Source: Oscarella lobularis
Lineage: Eukaryota; Porifera; Homoscleromorpha; Homosclerophorida; Oscarellidae
Length of the DNA: 64,000 bases
Assembly (NCBI RefSeq): GCF_947507565.1
Contig: NC_089184.1
Location: 2,914,001 to 2,978,000, forward strand
Direction of reading: 5' to 3'
Positions within the stretch are counted from its first letter, which is position 1; each line of letters opens with the position of its first letter. This document shows positions 32,304 to 42,152 of the stretch, one piece after another. The notes under the pieces were generated by a model that worked only from the letters and a program-made list of their open reading frames with translations, ran no database searches and was not told where the DNA came from. The translations under genes were made by a program, and so were the position numbers.

Positions 32304-32745
32304 TGAGTGGCTTCTGTGAACCTAAACAGAAGTCTCTACAGTCTCACCTTACACGTCCTTGATACACACCGGCCCTGCGGTGACAGTACGTTTTCTCAAC
32401 GAACGAACGTTTCTTACTCGTCTGAGAACGTAACCTCGGAAACCCAGACTCTCTCCTGGCCGAGCGCGATAATGCCCTGGGAGAGAGTCTGGAAAAAATT
32501 TTATACAAGCGGCGGTACCTTAAGCAGTGGCTTCTGTGACACCAAATAGAAGCCTCTACTGACTCACCTCCCACGTCCTAGCAAAATGATACAGACCGGC
32601 CCTGCGGTTTCTCCACGCACCAACGTTTCTTAGTCGTCTGGAAACATAGGGAATTCAGACTCTCCTGGCCGAGCGCGCTTAGGCGGTCGGGGAGAGAGTC
32701 TGGGACAGGTTCTATACAAGCGGCGGTGCGCTTGAACTTCAGTTG
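32304..32745 (+). repeat. Hairpin block family, copies 3 and 4 in tandem
   Basis: Two consecutive blocks (32304-32520 and 32521-32745), each with the GGCTTCTGTGA...AGAAG hairpin, the GGCCCTGCGGT segment, the palindrome around CGAGCGCG (32446-32493 and 32659-32704) and ATACAAGCGGCGG. Confidence 0.7.
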
Positions 32746-33604
32746 GCTTCAGTGATTTCCCCACTAGCTACATAAGAATTGCTCCGTAGGCACATGCGTT
32801 CTATTTCGCGGGAAGAGATCTGACTCGGTTGATAAACGTATTCGTCAGGGAATATTCCGAACTCTTCTCTGTCATTTCAAGTTTATACCTTGCTGCACCT
32901 CGAATACACGAGCGCGCGATTTCGAAGTAAATCCGCTTGTGCTAGCTGCTGAAGGCCATTCTTATATGACCGGCTCCGAGGCTCCGACGCGAAGGACTGA
33001 CGTACTGCTTTCGGGGCAACATCGGCTTCTTCTAATAATTGCATAGGCAGCTGCATGACGTGTGCAATTATACAGAGAGTCACCTGGAGAAGCAACACAG
33101 GTGTACAGAATGAGACTTTCCATTGTTCTTCACAACTCGCTGCACGATTTGCTACAAGAGGATTGCGATATCGAAGGCAATTGCGACGATAGGCCTATAT
33201 TTCTGTAGAGCGTCCTACTCTGAGGCTAATTCCTTGTGCAAAGGACTGATTGCTTGGGAGCATCATGGGTGGCTTGATTGTTTGCTCTGACAGCTGACGC
33301 ACGACGCATTATAGATTTTGCAAAGCATGCCAAGCGTAATTTCTTTAAGGAGCCGGCAGCTAATTAGTTTCGATGGCTGCAGCAGCTGTGCTTGCTTTCC
33401 CGAAAACTATCAAACGTGCAGCGGTGATGTCTTTGATCGTGCATCTGTTCCTTCAGTGCAACTGGCAGTTCATGCATGCTGATAAGACAAAGATCATGCA
33501 TTGTCTCTCATTTTTTGTCGGTGTGGAAAATGTTTGGTTATCCATCTCTCCTTCTGGAGCAGAAAGAATTGCCCCAGTCCAACAAGCACAGCAAGACCGT
33601 AATA
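32746..33604. other. Intergenic stretch
   Basis: Short open frames only. No domain, repeat or regulatory site recognised. Confidence 0.4.
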
Positions 33605-33685
33605 GGATTCATTTATTCATTCATTCATTTGTTTATGAATTCATTTTTCATTCATTCATTCATTCATTCATTCATTCATTCAGTA
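33605..33685 (+). repeat. ATTC tetranucleotide microsatellite
   Basis: Two runs of TTCA units separated by a short interruption near 33635. Confidence 0.9.
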
Positions 33686-33929
33686 TGCAAAGTTGCGTTG
33701 GCTATCAATGCATGGTACCACCTGCAGCTGGCTCAGGCAATTATCCTAATAGAATAGCGAACCATCTGTTAGGCTCACCACTACAGCGCCGTAGCTTTTA
33801 GGTTTTTAGCACTCGCAATGTTAACACAAGGGCAAAGACTTTAGTATATTCTCCTATCTCCAATGGTTGCGGGGTGAGAAAACGTCTGTCATATGTTTGA
33901 GTAAATCAAATCCTGCTGGTATCTTTTAA

Positions 33930-34330
33930 TTAAGCAGTGGCTTCTGTGACCCTAAATAGAAGCGTCTACTCTCTCACCTCCCACGTCCTTGATACACACC
34001 GGCCCTGCGGTGACAGTACGTTTTCTCCACGAACCAACGTTTCTTACTCGTCTGGGAACGTAGCCTCGGAAACCCAGACTCTCTCCTGGCCGAGCGCGAT
34101 AAGGCCCTCGGGGAGAGAGTCTGGGCAAAATTTTATACAAGCGACGGTACCTTGAAGATCGACCTATGTGTTGTAGGCACCCGTGGGTAAATGAATCTGA
34201 TACTGATACTGATACTGATACTCTCCAAAATCGGGGGGAGCGGTGCACAACAAGATCAAAGGCATGTCCCCAGACCTTCTCCCCGTAGTGATATTAACCT
34301 AGGGGGAGGGTCTGGGAACGAGACTGAAAC
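33930..34330 (+). repeat. Hairpin block family, copy 5, with extended right side
   Basis: Same block as at 27500-27680; here similarity to that copy continues through GACCTATGTGTTGTAGGCAC, a run of TGATAC units and GAGCGGTGCACAACAAGATC, so these two copies share about 350 bp. The palindrome is at 34076-34124. Confidence 0.7.
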
Positions 34331-34429
34331 CCTTCAGCCACGCAGTTCTCGACTTAGTACTAAAGCGACGGATATCAAGAGGCGACACTGCGAAGCCATA
34401 GGCATCTCAATTATAAAATGAGATGCAGT

Positions 34430-34801
34430 GCTGCGAGCAACTATAGCCAAATGACCACGCCCTCAAAGGAATATAGGCCACAACAACAGCGTTGAACGTT
34501 GTCATTCTGTGTGCGACATAGGCCCTTTTAGTCGAGACACTCTGCGGTTCTGTCGCATCGATAAACTGCCATGTGATCAATGACGGAATCAAATTTGAAA
34601 CGTTCAAGAAAAGCAAAATCAATAAATAATCAGATAGCCTCCTTCCTGTGGCACAGGCAATCAAAATGACTCGCCAATACGCCGCATGAGATGAAGTCAC
34701 AGCTAACTAAAAGAAAAATATAAAATAGACGTAGGCATCTTCGATGAAAAAGATACGCTGTTTGTTATGAGTTGGAAAGAGGTGGTTACACACCATGCGT
34801 G
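34430..34801 (-). pseudogene. DOMON gene copy 1, downstream part
   Basis: Downstream half of the same gene copy whose 5' part is at 36844-36990; the two halves were separated by the 2.0-kb insertion at 34802-36834. It matches the corresponding downstream parts of copies 2 (50400-50690) and 3 (56160-56590), for example through CGCACACAGAATGACAACGTT-like sequence. The frame is open for about 97 codons and includes a hydrophobic stretch (SDYLLILLFLNVSNLIPSLI) that could be a membrane segment. Confidence 0.5.
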
Positions 34802-34853
34802 TAGCCTGTAGCCAGACCTTCTCCCTTGATCCCGTATAACGGGCTCGGGAGAA

Positions 34854-35228
34854 GGTACGGCTCCGCCTCTTTTAGGCCCGCCCTAGGAACAAAGCGCCCG
34901 TACATGTATACGTCGAGTCGGGTTCTCCATCGACGAAACGTCGGTTTCCTCGCTCTACGCAACTTGTGTTCAATAGTAACTGGAAGGGCTCTTAGCAATA
35001 CCCTTCGAAAGGTTCTTTTGCTTAGCAATACCCTTTGAAAGGTTCTTTTGCTCTTGCGAGCTACGATCGTCTTTCAATCTTTTCGGGATATTGCCAGGAA
35101 CACTTACCATTGAACACAAGTTGCGTAGAGCGAGGAAACCGACGTTTCGTCGATAAAGAACCGACTCGACGTATACATGTACGGGCGCTTTGTTCCTAGG
35201 GCGGGCCTAAAAGAGGCGGAGCCGTACC
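34854..35228. mobile_element. Foldback insert with ~125-bp arms inside the MULE left arm
   Basis: GGTACGGCTCCGCCTCTTTT at the left end pairs with its reverse complement at the right end, continuing to about 34980 and 35105 (TTGCGTAGAGCGAGGAAACC). The right MULE arm lacks it, so it inserted later. About 12 bp (AGACCTTCTCCC) to the right repeats part of the MULE arm. The centre has a duplicated AGCAATACCCTT segment. Confidence 0.7.
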
Positions 35229-35327
35229 AGACCTTCTCCCATAGATATAAAAATAGAGGGATTGGCAACTCCCTCCTTATCACGTGATTTACGTGGTCCT
35301 AGGGTAGTTACGTTCCCATTCACCATC

Positions 35328-35750
35328 ATGTCCGCTCTTGTACGCGCTCTTGAAGCTACGCTGCAGTCCAACGTCACTTCTGCCGTATCCCATCGATACG
35401 AAAAGCTGAAGAAAGACGCCGGAACGCTTCTCCAAGACGAATTTCGTCATCGTCTTCTAAAATTTGGCGAAGAGCTCACCAAAAACGTCCAGGACTGCTT
35501 TCCTGTTCTCTCTTCCCGTCCTTGGAGACCTTCCGATCGCGAAAAGTGCCTTGAAGCTTTCATGGCACTTCGAATCGACGTGCTTCCTCAACTCTGGAAG
35601 TCGTTCTACGCTGAGATTGAGATGTGCGACGACGATCCTCTGCTTCCGCAGTGTGTCAATAGGAGGCTATTTGAGATTTGTTTAAGTGAGCATTTGGAGA
35701 GTGGGGCCGAGCACTTTCAGATATTGGATATAGTTTCCACCATTAGCTAA
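35328..35750 (+). CDS. Helical protein carried by the MULE-type element (hypothetical)
   Basis: ATG at 35328, 140 codons before the TAA at 35748-35750. The frame is also open upstream to 35262 through the element arm. The product is mostly helical and charged (SHRYEKLKKDAGTLLQDEF, CLEAFMALRIDVLPQLWKSF) with even use of codons, unlike random sequence. No family recognised. It lies entirely inside the transposon, directly after the left arm, and converges with the minus-strand gene at 35682-36148, overlapping it by 69 bp. It may be a captured host gene piece or an ORF of the element. Confidence 0.5.
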   Translation: MSALVRALEATLQSNVTSAVSHRYEKLKKDAGTLLQDEFRHRLLKFGEELTKNVQDCFPVLSSRPWRPSDREKCLEAFMALRIDVLPQLWKSFYAEIEMCDDDPLLPQCVNRRLFEICLSEHLESGAEHFQILDIVSTIS

Positions 35751-36148
35751 CGCCGGGTCAAGATCAGAGGTCAAAAAAGCGGCAGCGACGTCGACCGGCC
35801 TGTCGTGGATACGCAAACTTGTAAGCCCCGCTGAAGTGTCCAAGACAACCGAATGAGTCATTGCGGAACGCAGATCCGTCTCGCCAGACAGAGCGACGAC
35901 TCTCGAACACAGCAGTTTTCCTTCCGCCTGTTGCACGCTCCACCGTACCATTTCCTCTTCAAAATCGAGCGTTGTGTCTAAATGCGCGCAAATAATTCAG
36001 ATACGAAGAACGCACGTCTCTTCGAAAAGGTACCACTTTCAGTCGACTGATTTCCAGACGATTCGATAGTTGCAGCCTGAGCTGACGAACGAGGGCGATG
36101 TCTGCTGTATTTTTTCCGAGTGAAGCGATTTTTCTTCCTCAAAGGCAT
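35682..36148 (-). CDS. Two-exon gene carried by the MULE-type element (hypothetical)
   Basis: Start ATG at 36148. Exon 1 (36148-36034) is very basic (MPLRKKNRFTRKKYSRHRPR). A 56-nt intron (GTG|GTACC...GCATTTAG) joins in phase 1 to exon 2 (35977-35682), which encodes a folded-looking segment (EEEMVRWSVQQAEGKLLCSR, VVLDTSAGLTSLRI). The joined frame totals 136 codons plus stop, an exact multiple of three. A correct intron argues that this is, or recently was, a real gene. No family recognised. Being inside a TIR element with a 9-bp duplication, it is either a captured host gene or an element-encoded protein of unknown role. Confidence 0.5.
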
Positions 36149-36843
36149 TCTAGGGACAAAATAAAAAGTAATTACGCCAAAAAACATTTAAGCAAAAGAA
36201 GTTTAGCGCCATAAGTCACGTGCCAGTTAGAGGTCACTAGAAAGGGTCAGCCTGAGAGTAAAGACAGGCAGAGAGAACAACTGCTTATGCCAGTTCCACG
36301 CAGAAATGACTCTTCTTTATGATAATCGACAGTGAAGAGAAGCCAAACGCACGGGCAATGAGCCAACCTATCCGCAGTTGAGTCACTACAAATGACGAAA
36401 AACGGCCGCTGTGTCTAAAGGAAAGGTTTAGCGGCCTCTACAGAACGCCTATTCCACGCCAGGACAACTGGCAAGCCTAATTATGAGCGTACGAGCATAG
36501 CGCGAACGAGCGTTACTTCCCCAACCTGTCCGCAGTTGGGCGAGGTGCAATTTGTCCATATCGGCGCCATACATAGCCGTACGAATTCCCGCAGTGTACT
36601 ATGGAGCTTCTGACCTTTCGAATTATCACTTCGAATCGTAGGGAGAACTCCGGGAGACTCTTAGCTTGTGTTTCGGTAAGCAAGATTCGAGCGCATCCGG
36701 GAAAAAACGTAACTACCCTAGGGCCAGCTATTGATCACGCGTAAAGGGGGAGTTGCCAATCCCTCTATTTTTATATCTATGCTTCTCCCGAGCCCGTTAT
36801 ACGGGATCAAGGGAGTAGGTCTGGCTACAGGCTACCATGCGTG

Positions 36844-36990
36844 AGTAGTCTGGAGGCCAGACCCGACTGTCCAGTGAAGCCGATATGCTATGTCGTCGTT
36901 CAGGCTGACGCTGTACATGTATTCACGACGCAAGAGGACCGAAGCGCTTGTCGAAAACACGAGAGCGAAGATTCCAAGTAGAAAGGACAT
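36844..36990 (-). pseudogene. DOMON gene copy 1, 5' part
   Basis: ATG at 36990 gives a clean signal peptide (MSFLLGIFALVFSTSASVLL) followed by the first DOMON strands (YSVSLNDDIAYRLHWTV). The match to copies 2 and 3 then stops at a short filler (TAGTCTGGAGGCC), so most of the DOMON domain is deleted, and the MULE-type element separates it from its downstream half (34430-34801). DOMON domains are secreted or lumenal heme- or sugar-binding beta sandwiches. Non-functional as it stands. Confidence 0.55.
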
Positions 36991-37189
36991 ACGGGATTGT
37001 AGCTCTTGTATTCCCACGTCATGCCATAGATATGGTCATGCGAAGAGGTACCGATGAACTGGGCAGGCCCTTTAGTTACTCGAAAGAACACAGATCCGGG
37101 GGTGCGGTTCTTATACGGGACGCCACAGCTTTCGAAGCGAACATGTCGTCGCCAGCAACTCTACGACGTGTCCGCCAGCATGACCTTGG

Positions 37190-37941
37190 TTGGAAGAAGC
37201 TCTAACGGTGCTAAAGTCTTGGCCGGAAGCATCGGCGTCCAGAAAAGTCAAGACGTGGACGCGTAAAGGCGTTCCGTCGACGATTGGCGTCGATTTGTGG
37301 CTCGAATGCACTGGAGCTGCCGATTTTCTCTCAACCTATGCCGTTTTCTATGAGGAAACGCTCAGAGAAATGTTTTGCAAGTCAATAATTATTTTTAAAA
37401 AATCGAATAATAGTTAATTCAATATTTATTCCTAGGCGATTCTCTCTCGGAATCATTTGAGTTGCATCAAAGCTTCCGCCCGGGCGTCGATTTGGATTTC
37501 AAATTTTTAACGTCATCAGGCCGCACGACGTGTCTCAAAATCCTGACGGTTCTCGCTCATCTTCATCCAGAAATTCGCTCGGGTCCACTTCTCGCTCCTC
37601 TCGTCGTCGTTCTCCTTCACTTTCTCGACGAGGAGCAATGCTTTGCATGTGCAACGTGCCTCCTTACGTCGAAAAGAATTTCATACTTGGATCACTCATT
37701 GAAACGTTTTGAAGCGACGAAACGTTCTCTTGTCGATTTGGCTCGCTCTCGATTAGTACGTATATGCAATGTCTAATAGAGATTTTACCTAAGTATTTTT
37801 TAGAGATCTCCGTTTTGATATCTTTTGTCTCTTGCTAAGCGTCGCAGCAGCACGAAGCTCTCACTTCGTCACGAAGAAATGTATAAACAGTTGTCCGGAT
37901 GGCTCACTTGGTTGTTTGAACGCCTGCCTTTTCCCTCGTTG
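37190..37941 (+). pseudogene. TBC1D24-like (TBC-domain) gene, decayed
   Basis: Three exons are visible. The first (to 37376) contains RKGVPSTIGVDLWLECTGA, the TBC entry motif. The second (37436-37755) carries CLKILTVLAHLHPEIRSGP, LAPLVVVLLHFLDEEQCF and TSKRISYLDHSLKRFE, in the order seen in TBC1D24-type TBC domains. The third (37804-37941) ends with KQLSGWLTWLFERLPFPS. TBC domains normally stimulate Rab/Arf GTPases; TBC1D24 lacks the catalytic Arg/Gln fingers. Exons 1 and 2 join across a 59-nt intron with a GC donor (T|GCAAGT). Exon 3 has an in-frame TGA at 37816, the 5' end is frameshifted near 37190 and nothing follows 37941, so the copy is broken. Confidence 0.6.
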
Positions 37942-38044
37942 GTACATGTATAGCCTATGTGAGAGTAAACGGGATTCATGCATGTTCATCTTATTTGGTT
38001 CGTGTATGCGATTGCTATTTTGTTGAAGGTTTAGTGGTGTGTAG

Positions 38045-38660
38045 GCACACCAAGAAGATAAACCGTCGCGCGTATTTGGGCATCAGCCGTCGCTCGACCA
38101 AAGAAGAAAAGGAAGAAAAAGTCGTCATAAAATACTTTTTCAGCGATAAGTACGGCGATGACGTTCACAAATATGCAGCAGATAATGGCTTTTCTCCACG
38201 CGTACTCGGGAGGCACATCCTTTCTCCAAAAGCGTTTGCTATTGTAATGGCATTTGCTGAAGGTCAGCATTTTATGGAAGCGGCAGGGAAGATAGCAGAT
38301 AAAGAGACCGCTGATGATATAGCTGACAGAGAGTTGATAATTCCCATACAAGCAAGGAAAATATGTCGTCAGTTGTTGCCGGCATTGGAGAAGATAGTTC
38401 AAAAGTTGCATAGGAAAGGATTCGTTCACGGAGATTTGCGTAATGAGAATATCATCTTGGATTGGGAGGCACCTTGGCCTCGTGTGTTTATAGTCGATTT
38501 TGACTATAGCGGTCGAGAAGGAATAGCGGAATACGACAGAATGAATCCTCTTCTATGCTATCTGTCCCAGCATGGTGTGACTGGGGTCAAAGTTCAGCAG
38601 CTGCATGACTGGTACTTCGTAGCAGGCTTGAAGTTTCGCAGTGAGACGTGGAAGCTTTGA
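38045..38660 (+). pseudogene. Kinase-fold gene fragment, single exon (paralogue of 39083-41785)
   Basis: This matches only the last exon of the complete gene downstream. It begins after a GTGTGTAG acceptor in the same phase as that exon and encodes KINRRAYLGISR, VVIKYFFSDKYGDDVHKYA, the HGDLRNENIILD catalytic loop, the IVDFDYSG metal-binding motif and the QQLHDWYFVAGLK end. All three kinase key residues are kept. Exons 1-7 are absent; the TBC1D24-like remnant lies upstream instead, and its last donor (phase 0) does not match this exon's phase 2. The frame itself is undamaged, so it may be recent or expressed from an unseen 5' exon. Confidence 0.65.
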
Positions 38661-39082
38661 ATCGGTTGTTGCTTTGCGACCAAATTTGAACACGTACCTT
38701 GTAGAATTCTGCGCGTATGTGTTTAGATTTTAGCGCGAATTACTCCTACATGCGGTAAAAAGACACTACACGTGTTCGAGGATTGACTAATGCGTGATTA
38801 GGTGCGCGGACAGTCAAGCATCCACTTAGATCTCGCGTGTGACGGTCTTTATTTCGCTATGACGACTTAAGTACGCACTGAACGTTTTTGACGGAGCAGG
38901 GCTCTTTTAGTCGATGCGCATGACTTTGGTGTGGACTGGTCCTCTCTCTACTGACGTCACCAAACAGTTGAGAGGTCTGCGCATGCTCCACCTTTTCTTC
39001 ATCCATATTTCTCCACCGCGAAAGTCGCTCCTGCACGCGCCTACGCCGTGTCTTTGTCTGAATTTTCAGATAAATCTTCATC
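38661..39082. promoter_or_regulatory. Spacer and presumed promoter of the kinase-fold gene
   Basis: 422 bp between the truncated paralogue and the start codon at 39083. No TATA box or other clear core element seen; a promoter is inferred only from position. Confidence 0.35.
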
Positions 39083-41785
39083 ATGGACGTTGACGGTAAG
39101 CGTTTACTGGTAAAGATTGCTTCAGGGCTTATCTCTTTCGCCGATGCGTTCCTTTCGATTGATAAGCGCCTTCTACTTTTTTTTGGAAGATCTTGCACTT
39201 GCATTTAGAATAGCTAGAGCGGAGACGCGATTTCTGGTTGTAGAAGCGCTGCATGGTGACCCGTGGGGCCCCCTTTGGGGTGACCGCGTGCATGTCTAGT
39301 TCTGTGCTCGCGATCGTTCCCGCGGCCTCTTACTTTTTGTGCTTTAGACTTTGAACGGCGAAGTTTTGACGTCAAAATCAACGCGATTACTCCACTTGTT
39401 AGCTTTTCTGCCCCAGTTGTTCAAATCGACGTCGTTACGGCTGATGACGCGAATGTGCACCTTGACGCTTGCTGGTTTTCGTTTTACACATCGACCCGAA
39501 ATATAGCCGAGGTTCTGCCTCGCAGTCGTATTACGAACCACGGCGTCGTTGTTAGTGAAGCTTGTGTCGCTGCCGCCGGTTGTGGCTACTTCTTTTGCAC
39601 TGTTCAAGATGATCGCCGTCTCGTGCATGCGGTATCGCCGTTATTTTATGTAGGAGCAGGTAAAATACATACGTGCATACGTACATGCATATGTATGAAG
39701 TAGCGTAACACATATTATATTTTATCTCCGGTGGAACGTGCCTTGTCCACGGGTGGAGGCGGTTTTCTCATTTTTTTCTTTATCAGAAAAAGACTGCTTC
39801 TGGCCTTGTGATGAACGTGCAAACATTTATTATGACGGGTTGTTGGTACAATGCGCTCACGTTGTGACCTAGACGTTCGTCGCATGATTCTTTTTTTTTG
39901 TGCAGATGTATTGCCGTCCTGAAAACGTTCTTTATTGGTCTAATTGTCAAACGTATCGTACGGAAGACTATGATAAATACATGAAGAAACGAGAGGCTGA
40001 TGAATACAGCATTACTATGAAGGAAGTAGTCGGCGATCGAATTCACTTTTGGAATCACTGCCCAAATTTGCCGGTTTTCTGCAATGCTTTTCGTCATCTC
40101 GAAGAGGTAGGATTGACTCGCGAGGAATTATTTATTGAGAACTTAAAAAAAAGAAGTCTAAGTGTACATCGTTTTTCTCTCTTTTATAGAATTCCGAAGA
40201 GCTTCCCTCTGTGCACGAAATTCCTGGCTTGGTGGGGTCACTGGAAGAGTTGATGCAGATCTCAAGCACTTGCGACGCTAGGATTGCAGCCTTTGCGAGG
40301 CTGATTCAGCTAATTAGTCAATTCCTCATGGGAGACGACATTTCTCCGCTTTCACCATTTCCTTTACCGCTCTCATTTCCCGTTTCCTGCGAGCCAGACC
40401 TCGCCTTTGTTACTCGTAAGTTGATTTTTTAGAAACTCACCCAGGTTCGGCAAGTTAACAAATTAAAATGTAGACAGGTCGTCCGTTGAAAAGGTTGCGT
40501 ACGGATTTCTTGTCATGAAATCAGATGCCTCCGAGCGAAAAAGCGGTCGGCGCGAACTTGCACAATACGTTCGCATTGCCCCAATGGACTTTGAGCGGTC
40601 GTTGGGACTGGCGTTTGGACATGAAGATCATGTGAACATCTTCCTCTTGCCAAACTTCTCAATTTGTGATATCATCTCTTATTAGATAAACTATTGTTGG
40701 CCTACGCTAGCAGTGCTTGTCTATCCCGCTTCACTCGCGGACGGATTATCTAGCGGGGTTGAGGTATTTGCGGCAGTAGATGGTCTCTTGTCAAGTCGGC
40801 GCCCCGTACTCAAAGTCAAGTATTCTGGGCCAGAAATGCTTTCTTCTCTTTACCAGGTTTAGCTTTCCTGTGATAAACCGTAGTTGACGGTGACCCTATC
40901 TGTTGTTTCTACTTTATGCAGCTGTTTGTTAAAACGACGAAGACTCTCGTCGCGTTGAGAGAATACGCTACGAAAATGGGGATTACTCCACAAGACTTTG
41001 TGTTTCGTCAACGTGACAAAGGACAAAGAATCGTTCGGTGAATTAATTAATAGCTGCTTCTTATGTAATTAGCAACAGCGCCTTATCCATATAGTCACGT
41101 GACAAAGATAAACCGTCGTGTTTATCTGGGCATCAGCCGTTCGCTGCTCTGGACTGAAACTGCCAAAGGAGAAGAAGATGAAGAAAGAGTCGTCATCAAA
41201 TATTTATTTGGAGAGAGGCACGGTGATGTTGTACACAGGTATGCATCAGACGAAGGATTTGCTCCTCGCCTACTCGGGAGACGGATCATTTCCCCGTGTG
41301 GCTTTTCTCTCGTCATGGCATACGCAGAAGGTGATCATTTTCTGAAAGCAGCTCAGAAGAAAGCAGACAAGGAGGTGGGGAACAGCGTACCGCTTTGTGA
41401 TAGGGATTTGTATGTTGACTGGAAAGCGAAGACTATTTGTCGTCAGTTGCTGCCGACGTTGGAGAAACATGTTCGAGAGTTGCACTTGGAAGGTTTCGTT
41501 CACGGTGACCTAAGAAGTGAGAATATTATCGTCGATGTCGAAGCAGTTCCGCCGCGTGTCTCCCTCATCGATTTCGACTTCAGCGGCGTAGATGGGGTAG
41601 CAGAATACGAAGACGCAAATCCTCTTGTATGCTATCCGTCTCCGAACGGCGTGACTGGGGTGAAAGTTCAACAATTGCATGACTGGTATTTCGTAGCTGG
41701 CTTGAAGTCCCAAGTTGTGAATTGGGAACATCGTTTGCTGTGGTGCCAGTGCTGCGTTAGCAAGTGGGAACTTCGCGTGCTCTAA
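39083..41785 (+). CDS. Eight-exon gene with a C-terminal kinase-fold domain
   Basis: Exons: 39083-39095, 39348-39649, 39906-40106, 40190-40415, 40474-40631, 40686-40856, 40922-41037, 41095-41785. All junctions are GT-AG and in phase, and total 1878 nt (625 aa plus stop). The first ~395 residues match no family I know. The C-terminal ~230 residues are a divergent protein-kinase fold: the ATP lysine in RVVIKYLF (~431), the catalytic loop HGDLRSENIIVD (~531) and LIDFDFSG (~554), so Lys, Asp, Asn and Asp are all present, with HGD for HRD and DFD for DFG. The phrase HRYASDEGFAPRLLGRR resembles the kinase-like proteins expanded in basidiomycete fungi, some linked to Crinkler-type effectors (from general knowledge). 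No signal peptide, so intracellular. AATAAA at 42009-42014 fits its 3' end. Confidence 0.75.
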
Positions 41786-42008
41786 TTGAGAGGTCCAGGC
41801 AGAGTCGTAGACGTTGACTTCGTCGATAGTTTGCACAATTGTTGTCGTAGCGTTTTAATGAAGTTGTGCTTGTTAGCTTGTTTTAGCGTAGAGAACGATA
41901 ACGTTTCTTGGGAGAATGATTGGGTACACACACGTGCAGAAGTGTATCAAGATAGTATGTTAGTCACGTGGTTTCCTCTTCATATGGCTGCTTGTGCGCC
42001 TGCTCTAA

Positions 42009-42014
42009 AATAAA
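42009..42014 (+). terminator. Poly(A) signal of the kinase-fold gene
   Basis: AATAAA 224 bp after the stop codon and 139 bp before the Ty3 element, which therefore inserted just beyond the transcript. Confidence 0.5.
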
Positions 42015-42152
42015 GCAATCGATCAAACTGCTCAAAAAAGGACGAACAGACGACGGAGAGGTTAAACTAGACCGAAACTTGACGTGTGGTTGTAGGGATG
42101 TATGAGTTGCAGCTATTCGGACGCGGAAAAGCGAGCTGATGACGATCGCCTT

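Larger units (their letters stand above)
34802..36834. mobile_element. Mutator-like (MULE-type) element with 9-bp target duplication
   Basis: CCATGCGTG lies directly on both sides (34793-34801 and 36835-36843). The ends are inverted repeats starting TAGCCTGTAGCCAGACC. Pairing continues inward: 34802-34853 with 36783-36834, and, beyond a nested insert at 34854-35228, 35241-35310 with 36707-36782. A 9-bp duplication, long arms and internal gene-like sequences are the marks of Mutator-like elements, including Pack-type elements that carry gene pieces. No transposase is visible, so it is non-autonomous or the carried ORFs are its own. The element interrupts a DOMON gene copy; uninterrupted copies at 50.6 and 56.6 kb show the empty site. 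Confidence 0.8.

Noticed and set aside
33373-33801. 142-codon frame containing FIHSFIHSF repeats
   Set aside because: Translation of the ATTC microsatellite.
37941-38660. Functional TBC-kinase fusion gene
   Set aside because: The last TBC exon donor is phase 0 while the kinase exon needs phase 2, and the TBC part has an in-frame stop.
38857-39204. Minus-strand 115-codon open frame
   Set aside because: Overlaps the start exon and first intron of the well-supported kinase-fold gene and has no domain or splice support.
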